From a virus, in IMG/VR virus record IMGVR_UViG_3300013005_000001, positions 1-64,000 of that record: a stretch of DNA of 64,000 nt. One strand, given 5' to 3'. Shown piece after piece: positions 1-9,385 of the stretch; the first letter of the stretch is position 1; every line of letters starts with the position of its first letter. The notes under the pieces were generated by a model. The model worked only from the letters and a program-made list of their open reading frames with translations, was not told where the DNA came from and made no database searches. The position numbers and the translations under genes are program-made.

Positions 1-4
1 GGGC

Positions 5-3000
5 GTGTCTAGAATTCCTCAGTACACAGATGCTACACCTCTGGCAACCCAGAACTATCAGCCAGGCATTGGCGACTTTGAAGATGCAAAACTTGTGTTA
101 GAAAAGCTTGACAAAAAAACAAATGAATTCTCTTTTGGATTAAGAGCTCATGGATATAAATATGACACTACAACTACAGATAATTATGAACCAATCAAAG
201 TCGCTTACGATACGTATCTTTCCTACAGCGAGCCATACTACGACCACGATATGGCTACTATCAATTATGAGATCTATCTAAAATTAAATCAACACGGCTA
301 CATAGGCGCAGGAAGATCATTTAAAGCTGTAGTTACAGACTACGTAAAGAATTCCTATGCCTCTGATTCTCCATCTTCTCCAGAATATATAACAAAAGAT
401 ATATTTGGTCCAACTGGATTAACATCAAATCAAATAACATTCTACTCCGTAGACTCTGCAGCAACCCCTTATCTGAACACCATAAGTCCTTCTGCAACTG
501 AGTCATACACCATAACTCAAATACCAATATATGCTGTTCAACAAGCTACAATTAATTACTTGTCGTCTAAGAATGCAAGTGCAGCAACAGGCAACTATGC
601 TTGGGTATCATTTACCTCAGGTTCTATGGCAAACAATTCATCTACGGTTATCACAAAAAACTTTAGCAGCCCTACATACAGCGATGGTCAAATTAGATTA
701 AATTCAAATATTTACAGCGCTATTAAAAATAGAACAGTACAAACTCAAAAGGTAAGATATTATGGAGATTACACTATAATTAATTATCCTTCTGTTGGCT
801 CTAACAAGAGCAGCATATCAATGTCTATGACAGATATTCTAAAACACTTTTCTATGCCAACCAATGCAACTCCTCTTTATATACATATAGATAATGTTTT
901 AGTTGGCTCTTATGAAAAAGCTCCAATATATGATTCGACAAAAATATATGGTGGAATTTCTGTTAATAGAGATGAAAATGAACCATACTACATACCGTCA
1001 TCCCCTAATATAAACATATCACTCATTGGAGCAACTATAGCTTCTCCATCTAGTCATGGTGATTATGACAACACATCTGGATCTACAGTTAATTACTTCT
1101 TTACACAGACCAGAATACCTTTTGCATCTACGCCAAGTTCAATCGTGATTAGATCCAAAGATGGTGATGTGTATCCTTTTGAATACCCTGTATGGGAAGA
1201 GTTTAATGCAAATTCAATAGATCAATACAATTTCTATATGTCTGAAAATGGAGTAGTTCACGCGTCTCCAAATATCAATCAAGACTTACTGCAGACTAGG
1301 AATTCAAATGTAATAGATTACTACACTATTCAAAGATCAGATTTTGGCCTAGGAGATTACGCCTCATCTCCAAATCTTTATTTTACTTCAGTGGAAGCCA
1401 TCAATGAGAATGATGACGTAACAATATGGACCGATTATAGTTTTATAGAAAATGAAAAAACTGTTTATACAGATGACCTTGAAAAAAATGTTTCTTTAAA
1501 TTATTATGATTCAGCTTCAGGAATATATAAAATATCAAGCTTGCCAGTAAAAGCTATTCTTAACTATGATGCAACAAAGTATATATCTCCTTCAATCAGA
1601 AGTGGCTGGTATTTCCAAGATGGTGAAAGATTTATTTATGCAGATCCAAAGATCGATGCAAGCCTTAACCAACCAGAAGTAGTCTTAGAACAACTTGCCA
1701 GAAAAGGTTCTCCAGTAATTGTATCAACGGTAGATTCTAGCGGATCTACAGTTAATTATAATCAAGTTTCATTCTTCGATGAAGCTACGCCAAGTATGTA
1801 TTCTCATTATAATTATGAATACATAACAGCTAGAAATACAAACAGTATGTACTTAGCATATTCAAATGTATTTGATGTAACAATAGTTGATACATATACG
1901 GGAGAGACTGTTTGTTCTGGTGTTTCTTCAGAAGACAATTACATAAACATTATATCAATACCAGAAAATCAACCATTTAAAATTGGAAGATCCTATAGAG
2001 TATCTTATAGAGTAGCTGACGTATTTAATGTAGACAATCAGTATTTCAATACTGTTGACAATGATTATAGAACAAAGGTATCACTGCTTAGCACCCCAAA
2101 TGTAAGCTATCGCACTTACATAACATATGAGTCAGCACTCCAAGATGACGATTACGAATTGCCAGAGTTAAAACTCAATCCTTTATACTCCGCACTAGAC
2201 TCTGGTTATGTTTATCTTTCTCATGAAGAATATGATTATGAAACTTTTGATCATATTCTTTCTCCCAAGCAGGTTCTTGCGGATGGTAAAGATTCTATGA
2301 TTTTAAATATTTTCTCTAAGGACGTAAACGGAAACCCAAAGCCATATAAAGATTTTGTAATATCAGGCTCAAACATATCATCAACTCCTTCTACCATTAC
2401 TTCAAACGTAGACGGGTATGCTAGATCTCAAATTAAATATACTGGCGCAAACGTGCCATATCAAAGCTCTGCATACTTGTTTGTAAAAGATGAAAACAAC
2501 TATAGCGCTACGGTTAATTATTATGTAAAACCAAACCCAAGTTCAATTGATAGATTGACCGCAGAAGTAGATTCAAGAATCGTTACGGCAGACGGCGTTC
2601 AGACGGTAGCAATAAATGGAAAAACAAACCCAGATGTATATGTCTATTGGAGAAAAGCTAGAAACTTAAAAGATCTATTTGCCACAAACTATAGTGATTC
2701 AAGTTCAGTTCCTGGCAAAACCATAAATTCCGGCAGAGTAACATCTGACTCTCAAGGTCGTTTTAGTATTGGTAACTTCATAGCTCAAGACGATGCCACT
2801 CCTGGATACTGGTTTACTTCAGTTGAGACTAATCTCGACAAAGCTGCTGCAACACCAACATCGGTATCTAGTGGAGATATAGTCTACTGGTATGAAAAGT
2901 ATGACTCTACACAGTCAAACTTGGATGAGCCTATTCTTAGACCTGGTTTTAATTTAAATCCAAACTATAAACATTATGCTTCAAACGCAGCATTTAAAGT

Positions 3001-3169
3001 AAACACTTTAACAGAACAGGTTTACTATAACAGCAGTGCAACACCAACCTGGAATTTGCCCGATTGGTACCCAATTTCTAGATATACCCAATATGAAATG
3101 GGCTTATTAGGCGCTACACCCTATGTTGTTGAGTACTCTGATCTACATCCAGATTATGAAGAGGAATAG
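5..3169 (+). CDS. Large tail/baseplate-associated protein (left end uncertain)
   Basis: A 1054-codon frame reads from a GTG near the window edge; no upstream stop is visible, so the true start may lie outside. The protein is rich in Ser, Asn, Tyr and Thr and looks beta-stranded, as in phage tail or adhesin proteins. Residues about 755-840 resemble a bacterial Ig-like (Big_1/invasin) fold: ADGKDS, then DVNGNPKPYKDF, then a TSNVDGYA turn. A second, weaker copy begins near residue 855 (VTADGVQTV). The next gene starts 3 bases after the stop, so the two are surely co-transcribed. Function is inferred from composition and position at the head of a virion-protein run. Confidence 0.7.
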   Translation: MSRIPQYTDATPLATQNYQPGIGDFEDAKLVLEKLDKKTNEFSFGLRAHGYKYDTTTTDNYEPIKVAYDTYLSYSEPYYDHDMATINYEIYLKLNQHGYIGAGRSFKAVVTDYVKNSYASDSPSSPEYITKDIFGPTGLTSNQITFYSVDSAATPYLNTISPSATESYTITQIPIYAVQQATINYLSSKNASAATGNYAWVSFTSGSMANNSSTVITKNFSSPTYSDGQIRLNSNIYSAIKNRTVQTQKVRYYGDYTIINYPSVGSNKSSISMSMTDILKHFSMPTNATPLYIHIDNVLVGSYEKAPIYDSTKIYGGISVNRDENEPYYIPSSPNINISLIGATIASPSSHGDYDNTSGSTVNYFFTQTRIPFASTPSSIVIRSKDGDVYPFEYPVWEEFNANSIDQYNFYMSENGVVHASPNINQDLLQTRNSNVIDYYTIQRSDFGLGDYASSPNLYFTSVEAINENDDVTIWTDYSFIENEKTVYTDDLEKNVSLNYYDSASGIYKISSLPVKAILNYDATKYISPSIRSGWYFQDGERFIYADPKIDASLNQPEVVLEQLARKGSPVIVSTVDSSGSTVNYNQVSFFDEATPSMYSHYNYEYITARNTNSMYLAYSNVFDVTIVDTYTGETVCSGVSSEDNYINIISIPENQPFKIGRSYRVSYRVADVFNVDNQYFNTVDNDYRTKVSLLSTPNVSYRTYITYESALQDDDYELPELKLNPLYSALDSGYVYLSHEEYDYETFDHILSPKQVLADGKDSMILNIFSKDVNGNPKPYKDFVISGSNISSTPSTITSNVDGYARSQIKYTGANVPYQSSAYLFVKDENNYSATVNYYVKPNPSSIDRLTAEVDSRIVTADGVQTVAINGKTNPDVYVYWRKARNLKDLFATNYSDSSSVPGKTINSGRVTSDSQGRFSIGNFIAQDDATPGYWFTSVETNLDKAAATPTSVSSGDIVYWYEKYDSTQSNLDEPILRPGFNLNPNYKHYASNAAFKVNTLTEQVYYNSSATPTWNLPDWYPISRYTQYEMGLLGATPYVVEYSDLHPDYEEE

Positions 3170-3172
3170 TTT

Positions 3173-6100
3173 GTGAAAGCTTTTAAAAATGTTACGAACC
3201 AAGGCAATGAGCCTGCAGTAAAAAAGGCTGTATACCTTCCAGAAGATTCAATTAACTTAGGTTGGTTTAATTCAGGACAAATTACTCCAGAAATGCACTT
3301 ATCGGTTTCTGACCTTTCGGGGTTGATACCAGAAAACATCGTGCCAGTAAGTACTTCGGAGATAGATACCGCTATGTATGCTGATGAGTTTGGTGTTTTA
3401 AGGTATCTAAAAGACAACCAGGAGATGAATCAAAGATTTGGTTCTCCAATAGTAGCTAACTCTGAAGTGTCAATAAGTAACTATCTTGCAAATAAAGATC
3501 AGGAAGATATAAACTTTAATTACACTGGTAGGGTAACAAATTTTGAATCTGAGATGTTTATTCATAGCTATTATGTAAGTAATAATTTTACATTACTTGA
3601 TTCAAATATAGCAAATTATTATGGAATGGAAAAATCTTCTGAGCTTAGAGAGCCATCTAGACATGGAATACAAGTAGTAGATGGTTCTGGAAACAATTTT
3701 GTAGATTCTAATGGAAAAAATAATTACAAAATTATACTAGAAAAATACACAAACAATAGATCAATTGTAGAACTATCTGGCACAAGATATCAGGGCCTTG
3801 ACCTGTATAGGATAGTAGTTTTATTAGAGCAAGTTAATCCAAAAGATCTTTATTTGATTTATAACAAGTACGAAAAAAACGAAGACAATATTCCTTATAA
3901 TCCATTCTTTGGATATAAAGAAAAAATAAATACAATACCGTATTATAAGCCTGTAGCAGAAGAGTCTGAAGTAGTAGATCCAAGTTCTTCTGAGAGAAAA
4001 GTATATTCAACACAATTATTCTCTTACAAAGAAAATGAACTATTAAAGAATAGAATATCAAACGATGGTTGGAAAGTTTATGCTCCTAGAAAAGCTATAC
4101 AGGATCCAAGAACTTTTCAGTCATTTAACTGGAGACTGTTAGCAAAGATAACTTACAATTATGGCAACATAAGGAATGTTTACGCAGAGTCAGAAAGAGC
4201 AACGCTAAAGGTTGGAGTACTTTATTCTGGTGAAGTATCTCAGGTAAAAAACGCTTACGTATTTGCTAACATGGAAGAGTCAGTTTTTAACCTTCAAAAT
4301 TATCTTTTTGAAAATCCAATTGCAGCTAGTACTAATAACAAATCTCAAAGAAACTATTGGCTAGTAAACATAGACGATAATACAATTGATTATAGTAGGT
4401 TTGATATTTTGGTGTGGACACCAACACAAGCTATTACTGAGCTTCAAGGCAATGTGGTCAATAGAGCTTTAATTTCTAATGCTTCAGTTTTTATAGATGC
4501 TTCACTAATATCATCTAATCTTTCTTACTTAAATATAGATTTGTCTATAGCCAATACTTCAACTGGATTCCTTACCGTACAAGACACATATAAAAATGGC
4601 CACACGACCATGAATGCTTGGGATCTTTCTGAATATAATGAATCGTCAACCAGGCCTAGGTACAGCATATTTGGAAAAAGAACTGAAGTTTTAAATAATA
4701 ATTCAGTTGTTTCACTAAGAACTTTTTCTGGGATTCCTTCAACCTCATCTTCTTCAGTAGCTTTAGTCTCCGTTGATTCAAAAGCTGTAATAATTAAAAG
4801 ATCAACAAATACGCAAAACATATTGCCTTCGTCCTTAGTTATAAGCGCTAATCCTTTTCTTAATTTAGTAAATGATATTATTCGAGCAGACGGCTCTTAC
4901 ACTTCTAACAACGAAGCATTGAATGCTTTTCCTGTTGGAACAGTTGGCAATCAGACCTCTGCCGTCAGCACTTTAATAGTTGGCCCAAATAAGTTTTTCT
5001 ACAATTACCTTTCTGATGTTAATAAAAATAAGGTAAATAACTTTGCAACAAACAATACTACTAACCAGTCTACAATCTTGTGGAATGTTTCTCCTTGGAG
5101 AAATCTGTGGACAATTAATGGTGCAGTAAAAAATGGACAAGTAACGGTTCTTTCAGAATTAGAAAAACAAGAATACAATTTTTCATTCAAGAATGCTATA
5201 GGCAGTAGTGTGCAAACGTTTTCTAGAGAGATAGCACCTTCTATAACTGGAGTTTTATTAAGAGATTTTGAAGGCACTCTCAACGGCCAAGATGCTGAAA
5301 GTATAATAAATGCCGACTTTAGCAATGTAGAGTTTTATATAGAATGCACAAATCCAAATGTAAAATTTTTAAATTTCACAGACTATAATTCCACGCTATC
5401 AGCAGGCGGAAATACATTATTGGGTCAAACTAATTCTAGTTATAAAATCTTTAAACTTGATACACAAGCTTTTAATCAGATTAAATCAACTCCACCATCT
5501 ACTGTTTCATTAAACGCTTACAGCTCAGTTAATTCTAATGAAATTGATTTTTCAAACATATCTTACCCTTATGCTATCTTAGGTTCATCAGAATACAATA
5601 GCAGAACTGATTCTGCAATTAAAACTCCAAGTGACTTTTTGCCTGGAAGTCAAGACGTAAAAGATTATAATTTTGGTTTTAAAACAAGTATTTCTATAAA
5701 TGAGATAACAAAGACCGTCAACACATATAAAATAAATTGGTCTACTAATTTTTCCTCAGCCATAGGCGGTACTGCTGATTTTAAAAATGTTGTATTCAAA
5801 CCAGCAAGAAATACTGGTGGAATAACTAGATCTAATTTTTCTATTTCAGAAGTAGAAGAAAATAAAATACAAATTAAACAAAAGTTTTCTCCATTTAATA
5901 AATATCCTTATCCAGGAAAAGCTTTTTCTCAAACAGATATAGTTTCTGCTGACCAGGAAACAACAGAGTCTTCATTTAATAACTTTCATTACACTGGGGA
6001 CATAGATGCTGGGAATAGATGGGATGAATACTTTGTAGGAAAAGATTCCTTTGGTGGCACCACTACGACTACCACTGGAACAGCTACTACTACAGCTACT

Positions 6101-9100
6101 ACTACTACCAGAAAGGGCACAGCTCTTTCCAATGCAACAATAAGAGCTGCAATTATAGCAGCTAAAGATACTAATGGAACATATGATACATCCACCATGT
6201 TAATTGACGGAACAATGTCACCAATTGGAATTTGGGCAACATTAGTATGGAAGAATAACGCTGCAATTACGCTTTCTGCTTTTTTCAATCAATGGTTAGA
6301 GCAATACCTTAAATCAATATTTGGTCAAAGACCAACAATTGAACAATATATTGGCTACTTACAAACTGCTACAGCCAGTTTTATAGCAGACAAATTTACA
6401 GAACAAAATCCACTAGTCTACAAAGGAACTGAAACAGTAACAGCAGGTGGTGGGGCATCAGGTGTTACTACCACCTCAACCACTACAACATCTACAACTT
6501 CTAGACCAAGTACTAGGAATGGTTATTCAGAAGGATTTGTTAAGTATGTCCAGTATACTCTGCTAAAAATGGGATATACAGTAACTATCAACGGCCTATA
6601 TGATTCTTCTACTGGATCTAAAATAAGACTACTTCAACACGCTGCTTCTTTAGGATTTGTAGATGGAATAGTCGACTCTCAAACAAAATCAGTACTAGCA
6701 ACGTATTGGCTAAATCTATATAAAAATAATAATGCAAAGTATAATGACTATCGCGAAGATGCCCCAACCGGATCTCAAAAGTATATATCTGCAGCTGTTA
6801 AATATTCAGATATATCAAATATTGGAATACCTGGTAAGGAATATAGAAGAATTAGTTTCACTGGAGTACCAGGACCAACCGTATTAGAAGACTATATTTT
6901 CTTTAAAGTTCCACAAAAAGCTAACGATCAATTGCTCCACTCGGTAACAATTTCAACTGGAGAATGGGCTGTTAGACTTGGAGAGCTAGAAGTTTTTACT
7001 AGCGACCTTGATCTACAAAGATTTTATCAAAGAACAAAAGAAAGAATCAATATACCAGGTGTATTGCCAGTTTTTGTAGCAGGTTCTCATGGCGTAATAA
7101 ATAAAAATAGTTCAAAGGTTATAGATTTTGGTGGAGCAGAGTATTCTAGAGGTCTTGCTAAGTGGATTGGCGTTAGAGTATATAGTCGAAAAATAAACGA
7201 TCCAAAGTTTGGTCCTAACGCAGAGGGTTTTTCTATCAGTAATGTTGAGTTTAGCATTTCTTCTCCTAGCACAAGTATAGCGCCTGTGTACGGTGGAACT
7301 TCTACCTTTGAAGGAACCGCTCAGGGAACAATAACCGCCTATACAGAAATAAATTCTGCTGACGAAGCTCTTATAGATCTTTCTACAATTTCAAATATGA
7401 TTCAAAGTTCATCAGCTCCAACAAGAATAGAATCAATAAATTTAAATAAAATTGATTTTACAATGTCACAAATTGTAGATGGAGTTACGATAACAAAAAC
7501 AGTTTCGCATGTACCTTCTGAGCCGTTAAGGTATTCTTCTACAACTAACAAACTTGGCAATAGCATATCGTTTAAGCATGAAGAGATAGACGTAGTCATA
7601 AACGGCTTAAGCACAAGCTATAGTTTTTATAACTTTTCTCCTTCTATAGTTTCTTCTTACAAAAAAAATGGCACTGGAGATCCAACTCTTCTTGCAAGTA
7701 ATAGTGATTTCACCTTAACTCAAGTGCCCGGAAGAAGTAATTATTATGTTCTTAAAACTGTGCTAGGAGTAGGCTATGAATCAAAAGAAACTTCCCCTCA
7801 AGTAACGGTTTCTAGCTATCACATAGCAGATGCAGACAATCTTACTTCAAGACAAAATGCTAAATTGTCGATAAATGTAAGAGATGGAATTGTTGTCTTA
7901 ACTGACATCAACGGCATGCCTACAGGTTTCCCCAACTTCAACTCCTATGTTCCGACTGCTGTTAACAGCGTGGCAAATTTTGGTTTCCTAAATTTAATTT
8001 GGGACTATTCAACGCCAGCTCCGTATGGTTTAGATTGGGGTTTTTATAATGTGTCAACTAAAAAGTTCTTAGGAAAAAAAATATCCTACCTAGAGTATAT
8101 GAATCAACCAGGTTTAGATGAAAATACACGTGGTCCAAACAATGTATACATTGGCCTTAATGCATTTGACTCAGACATGGACAGGGGAACACAAGACAAC
8201 ATCGTCGGCACCCCAGTAAGAGCACCACAGACAGAAGATAATAGGCCAACAAGGTATATATGCCCACTATACTCTGTTAAAGTCAACACTAGATCAAAAA
8301 TTAAAGTATCTTCTCCACCAAAAGCATTGAGTAAATTCGATACATGGTTCGTTAATGTTGGTGTTGGAAAGTTTATTAAAGAGATAACAATACCTTTAGA
8401 TTATAATTTTACTAATTGGATGAAAGAATATAAAGGCAAGAAACTTAAATGTTATTATGATACTACGCAGATTAAAACTCCAAGCTCTTCAATATTTGGC
8501 CATGGCTATTATGATATATATGATGAGAACCCAGAAATTATTTCCGATAACACAATCTCTCTAAGGTACGGTTCCGTCCATTGTGCACAAGAGCAATATG
8601 ATAAGAACTTATATGTTAATGATAACTATACTGACGCTAGCCCTATAAGTCCTTGGATTTTTGTCTCTATCAAAAACGCCAAGGGAAAGTGGATAGACAT
8701 TCCTAGAAAAGAAATAAAAGATTTTGATAAGAATACTGGTAGAATAACTTTTAAAAAAGAAATAGTTCCTTTTAATTCTAAAGAAATTAAAGTTTCTTAC
8801 ACTATAAAAAATGAAAACTTAATGGTTCATCAAATTGATGGAGAAATGATTCCTCTTAACCCATTTTTGGGAGCAGAAAATAACTCTCCAATATTTATGT
8901 ATCTTCTTCCAATAAGATGTGAGATACTTGAAGATAACGTATATAAAACACCTTCCGGTTTTGTATCAGATGGTCCATTAAAGTTTACTAGGGATTCAAC
9001 TATATTCAATCCAATGTCAACTAAATATAATCCATTAGCTTTACACATATCCACCATAAATGTAAACAATACTTATACTTTTGAAAATGTTACCGTAGAA

Positions 9101-9385
9101 GATATGAGAATTAAAGGTGGCGGATTAAAGCATTCGGTAGATATTACCAAGAGGTTTGCAGAGGATTTAGACGTAGCTTCTTATTCAGACATACATACCG
9201 GCATGTCATTCCTGCATCCTAACGGCGGATATGTTATAATTCAAATACCGCAAGAAGTAATGTCAAACTTTAATTCCAGAGATGAAGTATACAACATAGT
9301 TAGAAATAACTTAACAGCTGGAGTAAGCTTTGACATTCAAGATGTTGACGGAAATGACTGGAGATCGATTTCAAATGCTCAATAA
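3173..9385 (+). CDS. Giant tail/baseplate protein with peptidoglycan-binding-like domain
   Basis: A 2070-residue protein starting at GTG just after the previous stop. Most of it is beta-rich and unrecognised. Two threonine-rich linkers (about residues 962-982 and 1098-1113) bracket the middle. Directly after the second, residues about 1115-1182 fit a PG_binding_1-like three-helix domain (FVKYVQYTLLKMGY, NGLYDSSTGSKIRLLQ, DGIVDSQTKSVL). Such domains bind cell wall, so this protein may contact the host envelope during infection. The gene ends overlapping the next by 11 bases. Length and context suggest a baseplate, hub or spike component; that role is inference. Confidence 0.7.
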   Translation: MKAFKNVTNQGNEPAVKKAVYLPEDSINLGWFNSGQITPEMHLSVSDLSGLIPENIVPVSTSEIDTAMYADEFGVLRYLKDNQEMNQRFGSPIVANSEVSISNYLANKDQEDINFNYTGRVTNFESEMFIHSYYVSNNFTLLDSNIANYYGMEKSSELREPSRHGIQVVDGSGNNFVDSNGKNNYKIILEKYTNNRSIVELSGTRYQGLDLYRIVVLLEQVNPKDLYLIYNKYEKNEDNIPYNPFFGYKEKINTIPYYKPVAEESEVVDPSSSERKVYSTQLFSYKENELLKNRISNDGWKVYAPRKAIQDPRTFQSFNWRLLAKITYNYGNIRNVYAESERATLKVGVLYSGEVSQVKNAYVFANMEESVFNLQNYLFENPIAASTNNKSQRNYWLVNIDDNTIDYSRFDILVWTPTQAITELQGNVVNRALISNASVFIDASLISSNLSYLNIDLSIANTSTGFLTVQDTYKNGHTTMNAWDLSEYNESSTRPRYSIFGKRTEVLNNNSVVSLRTFSGIPSTSSSSVALVSVDSKAVIIKRSTNTQNILPSSLVISANPFLNLVNDIIRADGSYTSNNEALNAFPVGTVGNQTSAVSTLIVGPNKFFYNYLSDVNKNKVNNFATNNTTNQSTILWNVSPWRNLWTINGAVKNGQVTVLSELEKQEYNFSFKNAIGSSVQTFSREIAPSITGVLLRDFEGTLNGQDAESIINADFSNVEFYIECTNPNVKFLNFTDYNSTLSAGGNTLLGQTNSSYKIFKLDTQAFNQIKSTPPSTVSLNAYSSVNSNEIDFSNISYPYAILGSSEYNSRTDSAIKTPSDFLPGSQDVKDYNFGFKTSISINEITKTVNTYKINWSTNFSSAIGGTADFKNVVFKPARNTGGITRSNFSISEVEENKIQIKQKFSPFNKYPYPGKAFSQTDIVSADQETTESSFNNFHYTGDIDAGNRWDEYFVGKDSFGGTTTTTTGTATTTATTTTRKGTALSNATIRAAIIAAKDTNGTYDTSTMLIDGTMSPIGIWATLVWKNNAAITLSAFFNQWLEQYLKSIFGQRPTIEQYIGYLQTATASFIADKFTEQNPLVYKGTETVTAGGGASGVTTTSTTTTSTTSRPSTRNGYSEGFVKYVQYTLLKMGYTVTINGLYDSSTGSKIRLLQHAASLGFVDGIVDSQTKSVLATYWLNLYKNNNAKYNDYREDAPTGSQKYISAAVKYSDISNIGIPGKEYRRISFTGVPGPTVLEDYIFFKVPQKANDQLLHSVTISTGEWAVRLGELEVFTSDLDLQRFYQRTKERINIPGVLPVFVAGSHGVINKNSSKVIDFGGAEYSRGLAKWIGVRVYSRKINDPKFGPNAEGFSISNVEFSISSPSTSIAPVYGGTSTFEGTAQGTITAYTEINSADEALIDLSTISNMIQSSSAPTRIESINLNKIDFTMSQIVDGVTITKTVSHVPSEPLRYSSTTNKLGNSISFKHEEIDVVINGLSTSYSFYNFSPSIVSSYKKNGTGDPTLLASNSDFTLTQVPGRSNYYVLKTVLGVGYESKETSPQVTVSSYHIADADNLTSRQNAKLSINVRDGIVVLTDINGMPTGFPNFNSYVPTAVNSVANFGFLNLIWDYSTPAPYGLDWGFYNVSTKKFLGKKISYLEYMNQPGLDENTRGPNNVYIGLNAFDSDMDRGTQDNIVGTPVRAPQTEDNRPTRYICPLYSVKVNTRSKIKVSSPPKALSKFDTWFVNVGVGKFIKEITIPLDYNFTNWMKEYKGKKLKCYYDTTQIKTPSSSIFGHGYYDIYDENPEIISDNTISLRYGSVHCAQEQYDKNLYVNDNYTDASPISPWIFVSIKNAKGKWIDIPRKEIKDFDKNTGRITFKKEIVPFNSKEIKVSYTIKNENLMVHQIDGEMIPLNPFLGAENNSPIFMYLLPIRCEILEDNVYKTPSGFVSDGPLKFTRDSTIFNPMSTKYNPLALHISTINVNNTYTFENVTVEDMRIKGGGLKHSVDITKRFAEDLDVASYSDIHTGMSFLHPNGGYVIIQIPQEVMSNFNSRDEVYNIVRNNLTAGVSFDIQDVDGNDWRSISNAQ

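Noticed and set aside
6060-6110. ACT/ACC triplet run as a phase-variable microsatellite
   Set aside because: Units are three bases, so length changes keep the frame; it only encodes a Thr linker.
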